Assembly (NCBI GenBank): GCA_033675265.1
Contig: JAUJYZ010000520.1
Location: 117,824 to 181,823, forward strand
DNA from: Actinostola sp. cb2023
Taxonomy: Eukaryota > Cnidaria > Anthozoa > Actiniaria > Actinostolidae
Reading direction: 5' to 3'
DNA length: 64,000 bases
The position numbers and the translations under genes were made by a program. Below, piece after piece: positions 1 through 12,503 of the stretch. Positions within the stretch are counted from its first letter, which is position 1; each line of letters starts with the position of its first letter. Under the pieces are notes generated by a model. That model was not told the origin of the DNA, did no database searches, and was given only the letters and a program-made list of their open reading frames with translations.

Positions 1-1413
1 ACTTCTAAATTACACAAAAAAATCTTGAGCAAATAGATTTTTTTATGCTATTTTTTTGGGTCATTTGCGGCTGAATTTCATTTCCTCAAAGGATGACCTG
101 GCTTACTAATGAACTGGCTAGCTCGATATAAACTAAAAGCACTTGATGAACTATATATGTACGTTCTCGTGGATAGCTTTTCGTCGACTTGATGACTTTG
201 AAAGTTTATTTTCTCTATTTTCGAGATTTAGAAGTGTATAAATATTTCTAGATTCAAAAAACAATTTTCTGGCATTTCGTTGTTATAGGCGTGCAGTTCT
301 AACTTTCATTTTCACTTCATCTTTCCAGCTTAAAAGGACTACTGAATTCAGTACTAAGAATTTCGTGGATGTGTTGCCAATCGTGAGCCTTTACTTTCTG
401 AGAATTTTTTTTGAGAAGATTAACTAAATGTGAAAACACCCACCTGCTCATTCCAAGATCAATCTTTCCTAGATCATTTTAATTGGGATAATATTACTCC
501 AGACAGTATAATTAACTACCAAACCTATCTAATTGATTAACAGCTTTAGAAAATTAAAATTTGCGAAAATAAAATTGACAAAAAATAAGGGACATTTTCA
601 ACAAGATGCATTATTTTTATAATTTCAACTATGTTCAAATTGACATCTGATAAAATAAATAAAATCTTGCTATTAAATGTGCAAAAAAAAAACCGCAAGT
701 GATAAATTGTATTTTTTTTATAAGTATAGGAATGAAACGAAGAAACACAAAATTCATGTGATGTCACTGACAATAATTACTACCGTAACTGAATTAGCAA
801 AGTTGAAATGGTATATAAACAAAATGTCCAGCGACACTACTGAATTAAAATAGCAAAATGTCACGTTTAAGTTATTTTAGGTCAGACGAATATCAAACAG
901 AAAATGTCCTCTAAGTAGAACATCATAACTAGAGGATTTGCAATTCCTCATCTTCAATGGTGGTTGCATGCACTGCACCACAACTTCTTGCCAGTTATTA
1001 ATTGCCATTGAATATCGATTCATTACAATGACAATAGGAACGCAAAAGGCTTGAGGATTTGAAATCATGAAAAGGTTGGATATTCTCCTAGAACGTTTCG
1101 TATTGTCAGTTCAGTCCAATGTCCATGAAAAGTACCATATCACCGTAATTGACACGAAGATATATGAGCAAAGATCAAAGGGAAGATAGTATAGACTCTA
1201 TATACACGCTAAAATGTAAATTAAAATAAAATAGTGAGTTAAATATATTATTGGGAGAAGCTCCAAGATAACAACATGGAATTTTACGTTGATAAAAGAA
1301 CGCAAATCTCCGGTGTGTCGCTGTATGATTTTTTTTACTAAACAGTTTCTTGTTGTAAGGCTTATTATGCATAATAATTAAAGTTCTTTTAATAATAATA
1401 ATAATATAATATT
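1..1413. other. Intergenic AT-rich DNA, nothing recognised
   Basis: Only short chance ORFs are present, and none carries a domain signature. I see no RNA gene or long repeat. Confidence 0.5.
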
Positions 1414-1570
1414 GGTTATTCCATGGTTTTCTATAGAATACGGGCTGATATTTCACGAAAAAATTATATTATTTGGTATACAACGAGCCTTTAGGCGAGT
1501 TGTATACTTAAATAATATAATTTTTTAGTGAAATTTCCGCCCGTATTCCATAGAAAACCATGGAATAACC
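1414..1570. mobile_element. Foldback element with about 70-bp arms
   Basis: The left arm begins GGTTATTCCATGG and returns as its complement ending CCATGGAATAACC at 1570, with a short spacer (about 1485-1499). The arms run through the same AT-rich segment ending GTATACAAC. They match nearly perfectly, suggesting a recent or conversion-maintained hairpin. Confidence 0.75.
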
Positions 1571-1574
1571 ATAT

Positions 1575-1734
1575 TATCCTATACATATTACATGAAAAAT
1601 TAAAATTAACGTTTTGATTGGCTAATTCAAACTATGAAATACCGCTCTGTATTTCATAGAAAAAACTATGAAATACCGCTCTGTATTTCATAGAAATGGT
1701 GAGCTCTGATTGGCTGAGATGTAATATGTATAGG

Positions 1735-1737
<3 letters not shown>
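1575..1737. mobile_element. Small MITE with TATCCTATACATATTACAT termini
   Basis: The inverted ends (about 19 bp) at 1575 and 1737 enclose two direct copies of a mini-palindrome (ACTATGAAATACCG... ATTTCATAG). It sits only 4 bp from the preceding foldback element and is followed directly by a TAA microsatellite. Confidence 0.7.

Positions 1738-1771
<34 letters not shown>
1733..1771. repeat. (TAA)n microsatellite
   Basis: About a dozen tandem ATA/TAA triplets adjoin the right end of the MITE, then grade into ACA triplets. Confidence 0.9.
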
Positions 1772-1774
<3 letters not shown>

Positions 1775-2647
1775 CAACATTTATTTATCTTTATTCTTTT
1801 CTCTCTGTAAAAAATCTTAAATAGCTACAATTCCTTTAGCCAACCTAGTAGACGAGTCAAGGAGCTAAGAATTAATTAAGACATTGCTATAATGAGTAGC
1901 CTAAAGTTCAATACATAAGTATATCCCTAAGTATACGAGTCTGGCAAGCTCATTAATTATAATGACTGGCAGAAGAAAAACATTGAAAAATATTGTAAAT
2001 AAAGAGAAAATTAGACAGAATAAAAAAATTAACTACTATGCTGAGTTAATATATGAGTGACATGCATTGTTCCTGACATTTTACTAATTGGACAAGTATG
2101 AAAGTTAAGGCATGTCTCAAGGACTAAAACTCTTGTGAACTAAAATGAAATGAATGATTGTGATATATAGACTATAACTCGAGTACCAGCAAGCATATGC
2201 GGATTTAGGGAAGGATCAAGGGAGCCATAGTCCCCCCTTTTTGTCTGGAAATGTCTGGGGCGGATCTAGGATTTTGAGGTGGGGGGTTCACTCCAGAAGG
2301 AAATGTTACACGTACCGATTTTTTGTATTTAAAAAAAATCGTATTATTGAATTGTTCCTGGGCACAGAATGTTCCTCAGCAGAATGTTCCCATAAACAAT
2401 GTCTACCAATGGTTAGGATTTATACTATGTTGTCCAAATGCTTTAGAGAGATCCTAGGTTTTTCAGTTTTCTTGGGGAACTTGGTCCAACTGCTATGGCC
2501 CCTTGTTTCTGAGACATAGAGATATTGATGAAAGTATAGATTTCTGGACATGTATGTAGGTCATACATATCAAACATTGCAAATGACTATGAGGACATAA
2601 AGTTGTACTATCAGTTGCAACCAATATGCCGACACATACTGCTAGCA
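1772..2647. other. Intergenic, with a fragment of a GGGGCGGATCTAG-type element end
   Basis: Nothing coding is recognised. At about 2256-2290 a GGGGCGGATCTAGGATTTTG segment resembles the termini of the element at 40194-42062, so this is probably a solo or truncated end. Confidence 0.4.
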
Positions 2648-2663
2648 TAATAATATAATAATA

Positions 2664-2734
<71 letters not shown>
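2648..2734. repeat. (TAA)n microsatellite, about 85 bp
   Basis: Nearly pure ATA/TAA triplets with one interruption near the left end. Confidence 0.9.
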
Positions 2735-2735
<1 letters not shown>

Positions 2736-3380
2736 GCACTTTACAATGATGGAACATACCTCATTACATATATAATCTCAGTAAATACACAAAGTGAGAT
2801 AAATAGTGTAGGTGTCGAACAGTCTATGATTCAAAATTAATAGAAATTTTAATATTAGTTTATTAATATTTATTTATTATATTCAGTTTATTATTTAAAA
2901 AAATATTGATAATCTTTTGCAGCAACGAATTGAGATACCATAAGAATACATCAATTCCAATAAATCACCTTCTAGATATCTATAGTTAAATTCTAAAGTA
3001 CATTATAATGTACTCTATCAAGACAAAATCCTCTTATTTCCTAAAATGATAAAACACTTCTACACCTTTTGTATTTTCATTTGAGAATTTGAGCGAATTA
3101 AACTGAGCTTTTATATTTAGTATTAAATAGCAACACAGGAAACTCAGAGACAGTCCAATAACATCAAAAGAAAAGGACTTTGCATAAAAAATAATTTGCC
3201 CTGTTTACAATTATCCCACCTGCTGAGGAACAACAGTGGATGACCGTTTACTAGCAGTATGTCCAGTAATTAGATATCTACACAGTAAGATATTACACAA
3301 CTCCAATCGTTACGAGTGGCAAAAAAAACTATAAGCCAGACATAATTCTCAAAAAGAAGCTACATTGTACATTTACAACA
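2735..3380. other. Intergenic AT-rich DNA, nothing recognised
   Basis: No domain-bearing frame and no obvious inverted or tandem repeat was seen. Confidence 0.5.
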
Positions 3381-3440
3381 GTCTCGAACCCAGAGCCTTC
3401 TCAGCTTTCTAACGAAGAATCGAAGGCTCTGGTAAGAGAC
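3381..3440. repeat. Hairpin containing TTCTCAGCTTTCTAACGAA
   Basis: CAGAGCCTTC at 3391 pairs with GAAGGCTCTG at 3423, flanked by GTCTC/GAGAC. The inner TTCTCAGCTTTCTAACGAA recurs in inverted form at 20962-21045, so both belong to one small repeat family. Confidence 0.6.
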
Positions 3441-3456
3441 AAACCGGAAGACCCAG

Positions 3457-3611
3457 ATTCTAGGTCATCAGATATGCGCATGCTCAATATCTTCTAACTT
3501 AACAAATGTAGATGAAGTTTTGTTAGAGCATTGGCGAAAAATTCGCTGAAGTCCGCCATTTTATCACCGGATGTTAGAAAATATTGAGCATGCGCATATC
3601 TGACCTAGAAT
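3457..3611. mobile_element. MITE-like inverted repeat, about 40-bp arms
   Basis: The left arm, ATTCTAGGTCATCAGATATG, is followed by CGCATGCTCAATAT; the complement lies at about 3573-3611 with few mismatches. The spacer is about 75 bp. No ORF. Confidence 0.7.
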
Positions 3612-6600
3612 TTTGATCTTTTGAAATATGTTGGTGTATAATAACTATTTTCATATACGGTAGTTATTTGGTAAAATATTGTTTTATTCTAAGTTTCTGA
3701 TAAAAATCACTTCACCACAAACAAACCATAAAACTTTAACATAAACTTTTAAAATACAAAATGCATTTTGTAAAAAGCATGTAATACAATCATGCTGGTG
3801 AAAATTTAAGAAAATACAGGAGATGTATAATAACAATTAAATTGATCACTTTATCACATATCCTTCTTGAAAAGCGTGTACATATACACCTACATTTGTA
3901 TTCCAAAAATCGTTGTCCCTGCTGAAAGCAAGCAAGAAGCTGGCGACCGCAAAGGGCACTGGGACTTTCTCTTTATTCATTTATACATCCGTAGACATTT
4001 TGACAACATGCATTTTCAAATGGCCAAATAGTTCCAAATGATTGCTATTCAACGCTCGTAGCGATAACTTCTCAAGTACCATGGATAAATTAATTAGGAG
4101 ATTCCCAAAGTCCTTTGCGGTCATCAGCCTCTTGCTGATTGCTTTCAGCCCAGACAACGATATTTGGAATAGGTGTATATCATAACTCAGACTTGTGAAT
4201 TTGGAAAACCAATTTTTATGTCGAACTCTAATATATTTGTAATGGACCTAGCAGTTGTGAGTGTACTATACAACGATGTCAAAAGAAAGAGTGACTATTC
4301 ACATATACATGTATGTTCACCATGTTACAATGAAGATGCAGTATATTAGCCGACAGAGCTGTTAATATCATGTTCAAGTCTACATTTGCCTATACTTCGT
4401 CATTCGTTTATCTAGCCAAAAAACTCCAGTGAGTCACAGTCAGGGGTTCACTTGCAAGGGCCACATAGAAAGCTTTGATCAAAAGATCAGATACGCAAAG
4501 TTCTGATATATTTCCGTCTTGAGTTGAAATCAAAAATCTCATTTTTAGGAACATCGCATGTGGTAAGAATAATATACAATAATTTGTGAAATTGAGTGCA
4601 ATGATAAAAAAAGGTGTAAATAAAGATGAAAGTCTCATCCTGGTTTTTTTCCTAAAAACATTTTCCAGGTTTCTCCAATGCTTCACCATTACCATAAATC
4701 AATGAATATTTAAATCTAATATACACGTACGATACCAAAAGATGCAAGTATACATTGTAGCAATTGAATACTCCCACCAGCAATAGAAAAAAATGGTCAA
4801 TAATTGTTGTAAATATGAACACTAATATCATTTTCTCTTTTGAGTCATGAGCACAATAATTAGGGAAAGTTTTGGTATTTGTAATTTTCAATTTCTAATA
4901 CTTAATGAGTGTGACACATTTACTTCTTTCAATTTACTACTGAAACACCAGGCCATTTACATAACAATGTCTCCACAGAACAATAATCAGTTCAGTTCAA
5001 GAGGAAAACACTTTTTTAGCTTTCATACAAACTGTAGGGAACCAATTCTACTGTACACTAGCGGTGAAATTGTCAAGAATAGACATTCTAATATATTAAA
5101 AAAAGAGTAAGAAGGATATAATTTCTTAACTGACTGATGAGGGTTTATAGTTGTACATAAAAATATGTCTCTGCTAAAGAAGCAGATGTTTTGGGGCTCA
5201 GCTTCTTACGAGCTTCACCCATCTATAATTTATAACACTACTACCACAGATGTTAAAAAGAATGCCTAAGAAGAGTCTTTCTAAGAGTATGATTACCTCT
5301 CTACCAACTTGAACATTGATTTTCTACCAAGATAGAAAAATTGAAATTCTATTCTAAAACATTGTGTGTAATTGATGGCTGTAATCTTTTAAGCAGAATG
5401 CATTTATAGTACATCGTTTGGGAATTGTAGCTATATGAGGTATTTATACACACAGTAAATTCAACAAAGCTCTTCCGTGATCAAATACTTGATTCAACAA
5501 GAAATCTAGATTTTGAAATTAAAACATATATATTGATTGTGAAGGACAATTTGTCTCTGACAACCAAAATAAAGTGTTCTATTTTGAAATACATTTAAAA
5601 CTAAAATATTATTACATTCAATTATACTTATGGTCTCCAAAGTGTTGGAGAATGGAAATCTTAAACCAATCAGTAGAAAGGCAAAATTATCTTATTAAAA
5701 ATATGAACATGTCCTTCCTTTATATTATTCTCAACTGGAATTAAACTCAGGTTAATCAGATTTTAATCCAGAAGGAAACCTTCTCATGAAAACAACCTAA
5801 ATTTAAAGAACATCATGCAGTAGTCATCATCGATTTTTGAAAATAGGCTTCAAAACAAAAAAGTAATTTTTGTGACAAAATAAATCTTGCCTCTAAAAAT
5901 GAATTGAAACACAATTAAGATTATCCTTGCTTCCTTCCATTACTTTGTTTAGACAATTGTTTTATGCTTGATGGCAAAATGTGCAGGATGTAGATATTCG
6001 GCATGCAATTTTACCTATTTGTGTCATCCAGTTGGGATTATCATTATCATAATCCTGTGCATAGACCAATTGCTTGCATTAAAACAAAATCCTCATGACA
6101 GGTGCTAATAGATACATGTATGACACACGGACACTCTGGTGCCATGAAGATGCAGCAGACAAATTACATTATCTGATTTATGCAACTATAAGGACTGACA
6201 CAAATAATAAAATGTCAAAATGCTTCACAAAAGTGTAGGTCTACAGCCAGCAAAATTAATTAAACAAAACAAAACAGAGGAAAACAATTAAATATACAAA
6301 ACACAGTGTCTCATTATTCCTTAGCAGTTCCATATTAGCCATACATTATCCTCAGAAATATACACAAGCCCTACAGCCAAACGTTTCCAGTTAATAAGAA
6401 CACTATAAACGTAGAATACCTTTGTTTTGATCTGGTTTCCACTTTCAAAACTAATAAGCATAAAATCAGTTTTTTTGTTCTACTCAAAGCAGTTTTGTTT
6501 GAGAGCGTGTAAATGCCTTATTATCAATAAAGAGATGTTTTCACTTTCATGGTAATGTGACTCAGGGAATAATCATTGCAGAGTCATATAAATGAGCCAT

Positions 6601-8790
6601 AGAATTTTGATTTTTTTTAACAAAAGCAAAGATATACAAGGATCAAATATTTTAAAACTTAACTAGTTGGTAGGCAACAACTTGACATTCCTAAACAGTA
6701 AGCCTTGAAGCAATCCAAATCTGGATGCTTTTACACTAATCAAAGGGGAAAAAAGATGAACCACAAAGTTATCCTAATAAATAGTTATTGAATGCTGGGA
6801 AAACTCTTCTACTTTTCAATATGACATTTAAAAAAAAACTTTTTAATTTGGAATATATTATGACAAGAGAAAATATTGATCAGGATTTTGTTCAGGATTG
6901 TATGTCAATATATACACCTCAATGCAAATTGGAACTCTTCGAGTCTTTTACTTACGAATGTCAAAACTCAGAGAGAAGGAAACTATCCTCAAGCAAATTA
7001 CTGTGTAACTACTATCATTCAATAACTGCTTTCATGAAAATAATAAATTGGGGGACCTTTTTGGCATTCAATCGTTGAACATTTTTCAATGCTCTCTCTG
7101 ATTACTTCTCTATCAATTAGGCAATACATTTAATACAATAATTTCCCCACTATTGCTTTCTCAATACTTATTCCCTGGTTTACATATTATCCATTGGGGT
7201 TTGTCCAATATCACTTCCCTTCAAAGCTTATCTATATTTTCCCCTCAAAGGTAAGAAAACCAAACACCTGCTCCAACCCAGCCACACAATTCAACTAGGC
7301 ACTGATATCGAATGGTAGAGCTTTGTGACAATTTCTTATTTTGATCATGGGGTGTTTGTCTTGGGGTATATGGGAAGAAAACTAAGCTACATGGCTTCCA
7401 ACCTCTCTCGACTCAAGTTATGGAAAGCTTGAAAAGAAAATGCCTTAATATTTCATCTGTGAATTTATCTCATTCATAATAAGCTGAAATTCATTTATTA
7501 ATCTTTTAAGAGTAGATTACCTGAACATGTTTGGCATCTCTGTACATCCCTGCTTAAATCTGTCAGTCTTTCTTTCGATTCTTGTTCCTTCCAATTTCCA
7601 ACATTTATCCTGCCATATTTTCCCACATCTTTCTTGCGTTTCCTCTTGAGTTATGAAATCAAAATAATAATCATTCAATCTGACTCTAAATCTGAGATAT
7701 TTTTTTTTCTCAGAGAAGCCTTAAATGTTGTAAAACTGATGAATTTTGTGAAACAAAATAGCACTTTTTTTATTAAGCCAAATATTTTTGAACTGAAGTT
7801 CACCGGTGAAGAGGAAAATGATTTTTCACAATATTGGAAGAATCAGTCAACAGACACAACACAGTGAAAACGAAATGTTTGAGCTAAAACGAAACAGAAG
7901 AGAATTTCCCCTCACAAAGAAGGAAATTCCGAACTCACGAACCGTTTCTAATACTCTACATAACTTTAGAAGCAGAACTAAACGAGGGATCATAAATTAA
8001 AGATCAAAGATCATATATATTATAAGAAACATAAAATAAAACGCACACACACACAATTAACCACACAAAAATCAAAAGAAACAAACACAAGCTTGGGTTA
8101 GGAGTTAAAGAAAATTTAATGAAAGCAATAACTATTTTACAACTAAACAAATGAAACAAAATAGTGAAGACTCAAGAATTCCGACACAAAACGCAAAAGG
8201 TTTAAGTAAACATTGCATCCAAAGAAACTGTCAACATCTCACTAAATAACGACTATCTAATTTTCAATAGCCGAAAATCATACTCTGTAATATATGGAAT
8301 AAACGCCGAATTTTCAGCGGAAATGTCTCTCTAAATATTTTCTAGAATATAGCATTAATAATAATAATAATTTCTCAAATCTCGAAATATATAGAGAATA
8401 TTTCTGTGTGTTCGAAATGCTTCTCTGCACTATTTAACTTTGTATTTTGAAATTTATAGAAGCGCATCAGATTCTAAAAGCACAACGGAAAGAAATCTAA
8501 ACCTTTTCGAACACTTGATCATTCGAAACTGAAATATACATTTTCAATGTAATAATAATATAAGGATCGATCCTTCGATCGAACGAAGAAAAACACCGAA
8601 AACTACCTCGACTAGATACCATAAGCTTAAATGAATGACATCCCTCAAAACAAACGAGAAAATAGAAACAAAGGTTCAATCAATCCAAAGATTAAATTGT
8701 GGGTTATTCTTCAAAGCAATGAATGGACTGTTGAAGAATTTGTCTGCTGGCTTGACTATTACTTTGGCGTAGGCTAGACAGTCGCGATTC
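3612..8790. other. Gene-free AT-rich stretch, part probably ELAV 3' UTR
   Basis: No open frame here looks like a protein domain. The part nearest 8790, downstream of the ELAV stop on the minus strand, is very AU-rich and is the likely 3' UTR; no poly(A) site could be assigned with confidence. The rest holds scattered short A/T-rich repeats and nothing else I can name. Confidence 0.4.
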
Positions 8791-9873
8791 TCAGCTACGC
8801 GGTGGTTTATTATTCTTAGAAGTTTTGAAGGAAACTTGCAGCACTTTCCCTTTGTGACAAAAACCATTTAGGAACCAGATCGCAGCGTACGCTTCATCGT
8901 AGCTACGCATGTTAATGAATCCGTATCCTTTCTCGGCTTTCAGTTCAACGTTTGTAATAGCACCAAACGGTGCGAACAATTTGTACAGAAACAGAGTAGT
9001 CGCATCTTGGGGAAGACCATACACAAAAATACACCATCCTTGTGGGGTTAGTCCTTCAAAGCTATTGGGACTAGCTGGGCTGGTCGGAGAAGTACTGTTG
9101 TTATGACAGGACGCTTGGCATGATGAGGACGAGAATCCAGTGGGACTCATTGGAGAGTATCTCATATTCAACATTTGGTGATGCACGGGGCCGCCGCTAA
9201 AGTTCCTCTGTGGTGTTAGAGCTCGAGTCAACGGAGAAGGGATCGTTGACTGTGTAGGAAATTGAGGCTGTCTACTATTTGGCGGATTCGCGAACTTGAC
9301 GGTGATTTTTGCCGATGAGCCGGGTAAAGTTCGGTTGTTCAACTCATCAATAGCTGACTGGGCTTCGTTTCTTTTGTCGAATCTCACAAAACCTGTACCT
9401 CTTCCTTCTCCGTCGACATCTTTTAGCACTTTAGAAGTTATAATTTTGCCAAAGGGTCGAAAGAGTGCGTCCACGTCCTCTTCTTTGAATGGTTTGGGAA
9501 GCCCACTGATGTACAAATTGGCATTTTTGATTTCGTTCGACGAAGGTCGAGCAAAGCTCACTTTCAAAGTCTTGTTTTGAAGCCGTGCTCCATTCATTTC
9601 AGCTACAGCTTTTGACGCTTCTTCGGCATTTTCGTAATTTACAAACGCGTATCCTAGACTCTGGCCGGTATTTCGATTTCGTATGAGCTTACAACTAGTT
9701 ACATTTCCCATAGTCCCAAACATTTGTTTTATCTCATCCTGGCTCATGTTCGGTGGTACATAGTTGATGATCAGATTTGTCTTTTCGTCTCCAGTGCCGT
9801 TTTCCATCCCGACCTCATCGTCCATACAACAGTCTTCGTCCATTTGTTGCACCGTTTCCAGGTCGAGCATCAT
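8791..9873 (-). CDS. elavl: ELAV/Hu-like RNA-binding protein, three RRMs, single exon
   Basis: A complete 360-residue open frame encodes a three-RRM protein of the ELAV/Hu family, which binds AU-rich mRNA elements and controls stability and splicing, typically in neurons. RRM1 covers about residues 32-110 (RNP2 LIINYV 34-39; RNP1 LGYAFVNY 73-80), RRM2 about 118-197 (LYISGL 120-125; RGTGFVRF 158-165) and RRM3 about 280-352 (IFVYGL 282-287; KGYGFINM 315-322). The RRM2-RRM3 hinge (about 198-278) is rich in Ser, Pro and Thr, as in ELAV proteins. The acidic N-terminus (about 5-30) is not conserved. There is no intron although all three domains are present. The start is a double Met; the second Met (position 2) is equally possible. 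The domain order and RRM1 signature favour ELAV over CELF/Bruno. Length is close to that of other ELAVs. Confidence 0.93.
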   Translation of the reverse strand: MMLDLETVQQMDEDCCMDDEVGMENGTGDEKTNLIINYVPPNMSQDEIKQMFGTMGNVTSCKLIRNRNTGQSLGYAFVNYENAEEASKAVAEMNGARLQNKTLKVSFARPSSNEIKNANLYISGLPKPFKEEDVDALFRPFGKIITSKVLKDVDGEGRGTGFVRFDKRNEAQSAIDELNNRTLPGSSAKITVKFANPPNSRQPQFPTQSTIPSPLTRALTPQRNFSGGPVHHQMLNMRYSPMSPTGFSSSSCQASCHNNSTSPTSPASPNSFEGLTPQGWCIFVYGLPQDATTLFLYKLFAPFGAITNVELKAEKGYGFINMRSYDEAYAAIWFLNGFCHKGKVLQVSFKTSKNNKPPRS

Positions 9874-10110
9874 ATTCTTGAGGAAAGTATTGAAGGGTAG
9901 AAGTTAGTGGACTGTAAAAAACCGAACGAATTAATTACGGGGTCACCCAAATGAACTGAAACGAGCCGTGAACTCAACTAAACGTCAAAAATTCGAATGT
10001 GAAATGAACTGTCATACAGATGGCGGTAAAACTTAGTTTTATTTATGCCGCACGTGGTTGGGTCTTACTACAATACATTGGACCTCCCTATAAGTACATC
10101 TCGAAAATAT
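9874..10110 (-). promoter_or_regulatory. Probable 5' UTR and promoter region of the ELAV-like gene
   Basis: This lies directly upstream of the ELAV start on the minus strand. No intron is needed to reach the ATG, so transcription probably starts within a few hundred bases. I see no clear TATA box. The assignment rests on position only. Confidence 0.3.
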
Positions 10111-12457
10111 ACCAACCACCTCCCGAAAAGAACATAATTCACCTCCCAAAACTTACCAAGTGGGAACCCCTAAGATTTTCGTACAAAATTGTATAGATTT
10201 GCAATAAAAAATATTTTAAGCTAGTCTTCGTTGGCTAGGACTCTGGATTAAATATTCTTCAGGAATTTTATCATTTCTTTGAATTATGAGTTTATAAAAT
10301 CCGTGCTTTTTTATCAAATCGATTTTCATTTTCGTATCGTCAGGGAAGGGGTAGGGGTTGTTGTTATATTGCGCATGTTTGACAACCGGAAGTGTAGGAC
10401 AATGCGGAGCGGTAACGAATGGGGCTTTATGCATATTTGACGAAGCCCAAAACTTCTGTCTCGCTGAAACCGTTATTTACAACTCATTTCTTTCGATTAA
10501 CTCAGAAGATCAACGAAAATAACAAAGTACCAATATAATGGTCCCAATCAAAATTTTGGTGCTTCGAAAAAAACCTCAATATTAGCGCCAATCCATATTT
10601 CGTGTGTGTGAAACCCTATATTTGAGTCTCATGTAAATTTCATAAGTCCATTCTTCTTTGAGAAAAATAACCATCCGAAAATAGATATTTTCCAAATATT
10701 GCTCTCCGTGAACCGGATGAGCATTCAGGTCTTATGAATTTGGGCAAAATGGTTGTCTTTCGCCATAGGGATCTCCGTTTTCTAGTTGACATTGTTTTCG
10801 TCTCATATTCGGTTCGGTTTAATTTTCATCAAAGTGGGAGGCGGCTAAAATATTTCTTTGAATCGACAGTATGTCCTTTGATTTCCGCTGAAACTGATGT
10901 TTGTATAATGCCTTTCGGAAAAGAGCCAGCGATTGGCGGTCGCGGTGAGCTATTACGCTATTTTCTTAGAGAAATTCCGACACGACATGCCAGCTCGCTT
11001 TTACTGAATCCGTACGTAGGTAAATGGTGAATGAAGGCGGCGAATGAATAATACCAAGAGTGCGCAAGTCTTGTGATTAATATAATAATTCTAAAAATGA
11101 TTTTTCGATAAGCGACTGATGTGGTCTTGAAGGAAGAATTAAAAACACTCGTCGTTCGGAGATAAAGTATATATATTTTAATTTTGTTTTCGTTCGTAAT
11201 TACTGACGATGAACTTAATGAACGCTACAATATCAGAGCGCATGTCAGAAGACAACACTAAACTCAACCACACCTTCTTTGCCGTCGGTGGCAAACCAGC
11301 TGCACGAGACTAAAACACATACTTTCATACTCTGTATGTCAGTCTTTTCCCTAGCCGATCCGACACCGAAAAGGAAGAAAAAATACGTCAACACCCCCAT
11401 AGTAATCCCATTATGAATGATCAAGATAGAACAGTATATAGTAAAAGCTAGACACTTGAAAACACAGTGAGATCCAAAGCGACGCAGCGGTCCTGTTGGC
11501 CTTAAAGTACCTCTAAAGATTTCTTAGTGCGAAAGGCCTTTCTAAACTTTCAAATAATCCACTTGAAAGAAATATGCTATTAGTAGGCCAATTTCCCAAA
11601 CCGTCTACTGCGCATATTACATTTTTGTATACGAGTTATTAACTACAGGTGTGTGGCTGCCGTCGGGGCTGAAGATCATACAACGCGCCGAACGCTTGAC
11701 AAGTGACGCATTTCCCTACTTCTGGGCATTTCATTCGCTCAGTTATTACACCGATAATCGGTGGTCCAAGACTTTCTTTCTGGTGATTCCACTACTGAAT
11801 TAACGCGCGGCCTTCGATCAGCTGTGCAGATAACTGGAAAAAAAAAATCAGTTTGAATGAAAGATCTAGTCTCATCGGCCCAGCTGCTTGGCGTTTTTAT
11901 CTGTTGTACTATAATAGAATTGTGTGAAAATCGTCACTTGCTCAGTGGAATCTGCACAGTCAAATCGAGTTTTTTTTTGAAAACAACAAAATTGCATGAT
12001 CATTCAGCATTATTGCTGGCTTGGGAACTGAATTGTGTGTTTTCAATCTTCACTGGCACCTGTTTATTTTCGGTGAAAATTGTTCTATACATTTAGCTTT
12101 TATTTATTTCTTTCTCAAATCCACTGAAAACTTCAATAAGCCTTTTGAAGTTCCCAAAAAGGAGCCGACAGGAATTACATACAAAGTCCATAAAAATTGC
12201 AATGCATCAATTGTAATTGGCTGGCTTAATGTTCCGAAATTGCTCACCCCATAGAGAGAGCGATATTTTGCTCCACTAATTTTAGCCATTCTCTTTCTCT
12301 GGATCTCGAACTCCAATATTTAGTGTATTTGTGTAGTATATGCGGCGCCTCAAACAGTCAGACGCTCACTGATCGCACAGAAAGCTAATTTCTTGTATTT
12401 CACTCATTTATCGCTGACAGTTTTCGTACAGTATATATACAGTAATTAAAAAAAAAA
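10111..12457. other. Intergenic region, no gene recognised
   Basis: A 98-residue frame at 10734-11030 (+) has no recognisable domain. Nothing else supports a gene. The only local feature is the homopolymer G tract at the right edge. Confidence 0.45.
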
Positions 12458-12490
<33 letters not shown>

Positions 12491-12503
12491 GGGGGGGGGG
12501 GGG
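12458..12503 (+). repeat. Homopolymer G tract, about 46 bp
   Basis: This is an almost uninterrupted G run with one A, directly preceded by an A run. It could form G-quadruplex DNA. It is also a typical place for assembly-length error. Confidence 0.9.

Noticed and set aside
8909..9580. ORFs on the plus strand opposite ELAV
   Set aside because: Antisense shadows of the ELAV-like coding sequence.
10734..11030. 98-residue ORF (+)
   Set aside because: No domain, no similarity to neighbours, atypical composition for a real exon; cannot be supported.
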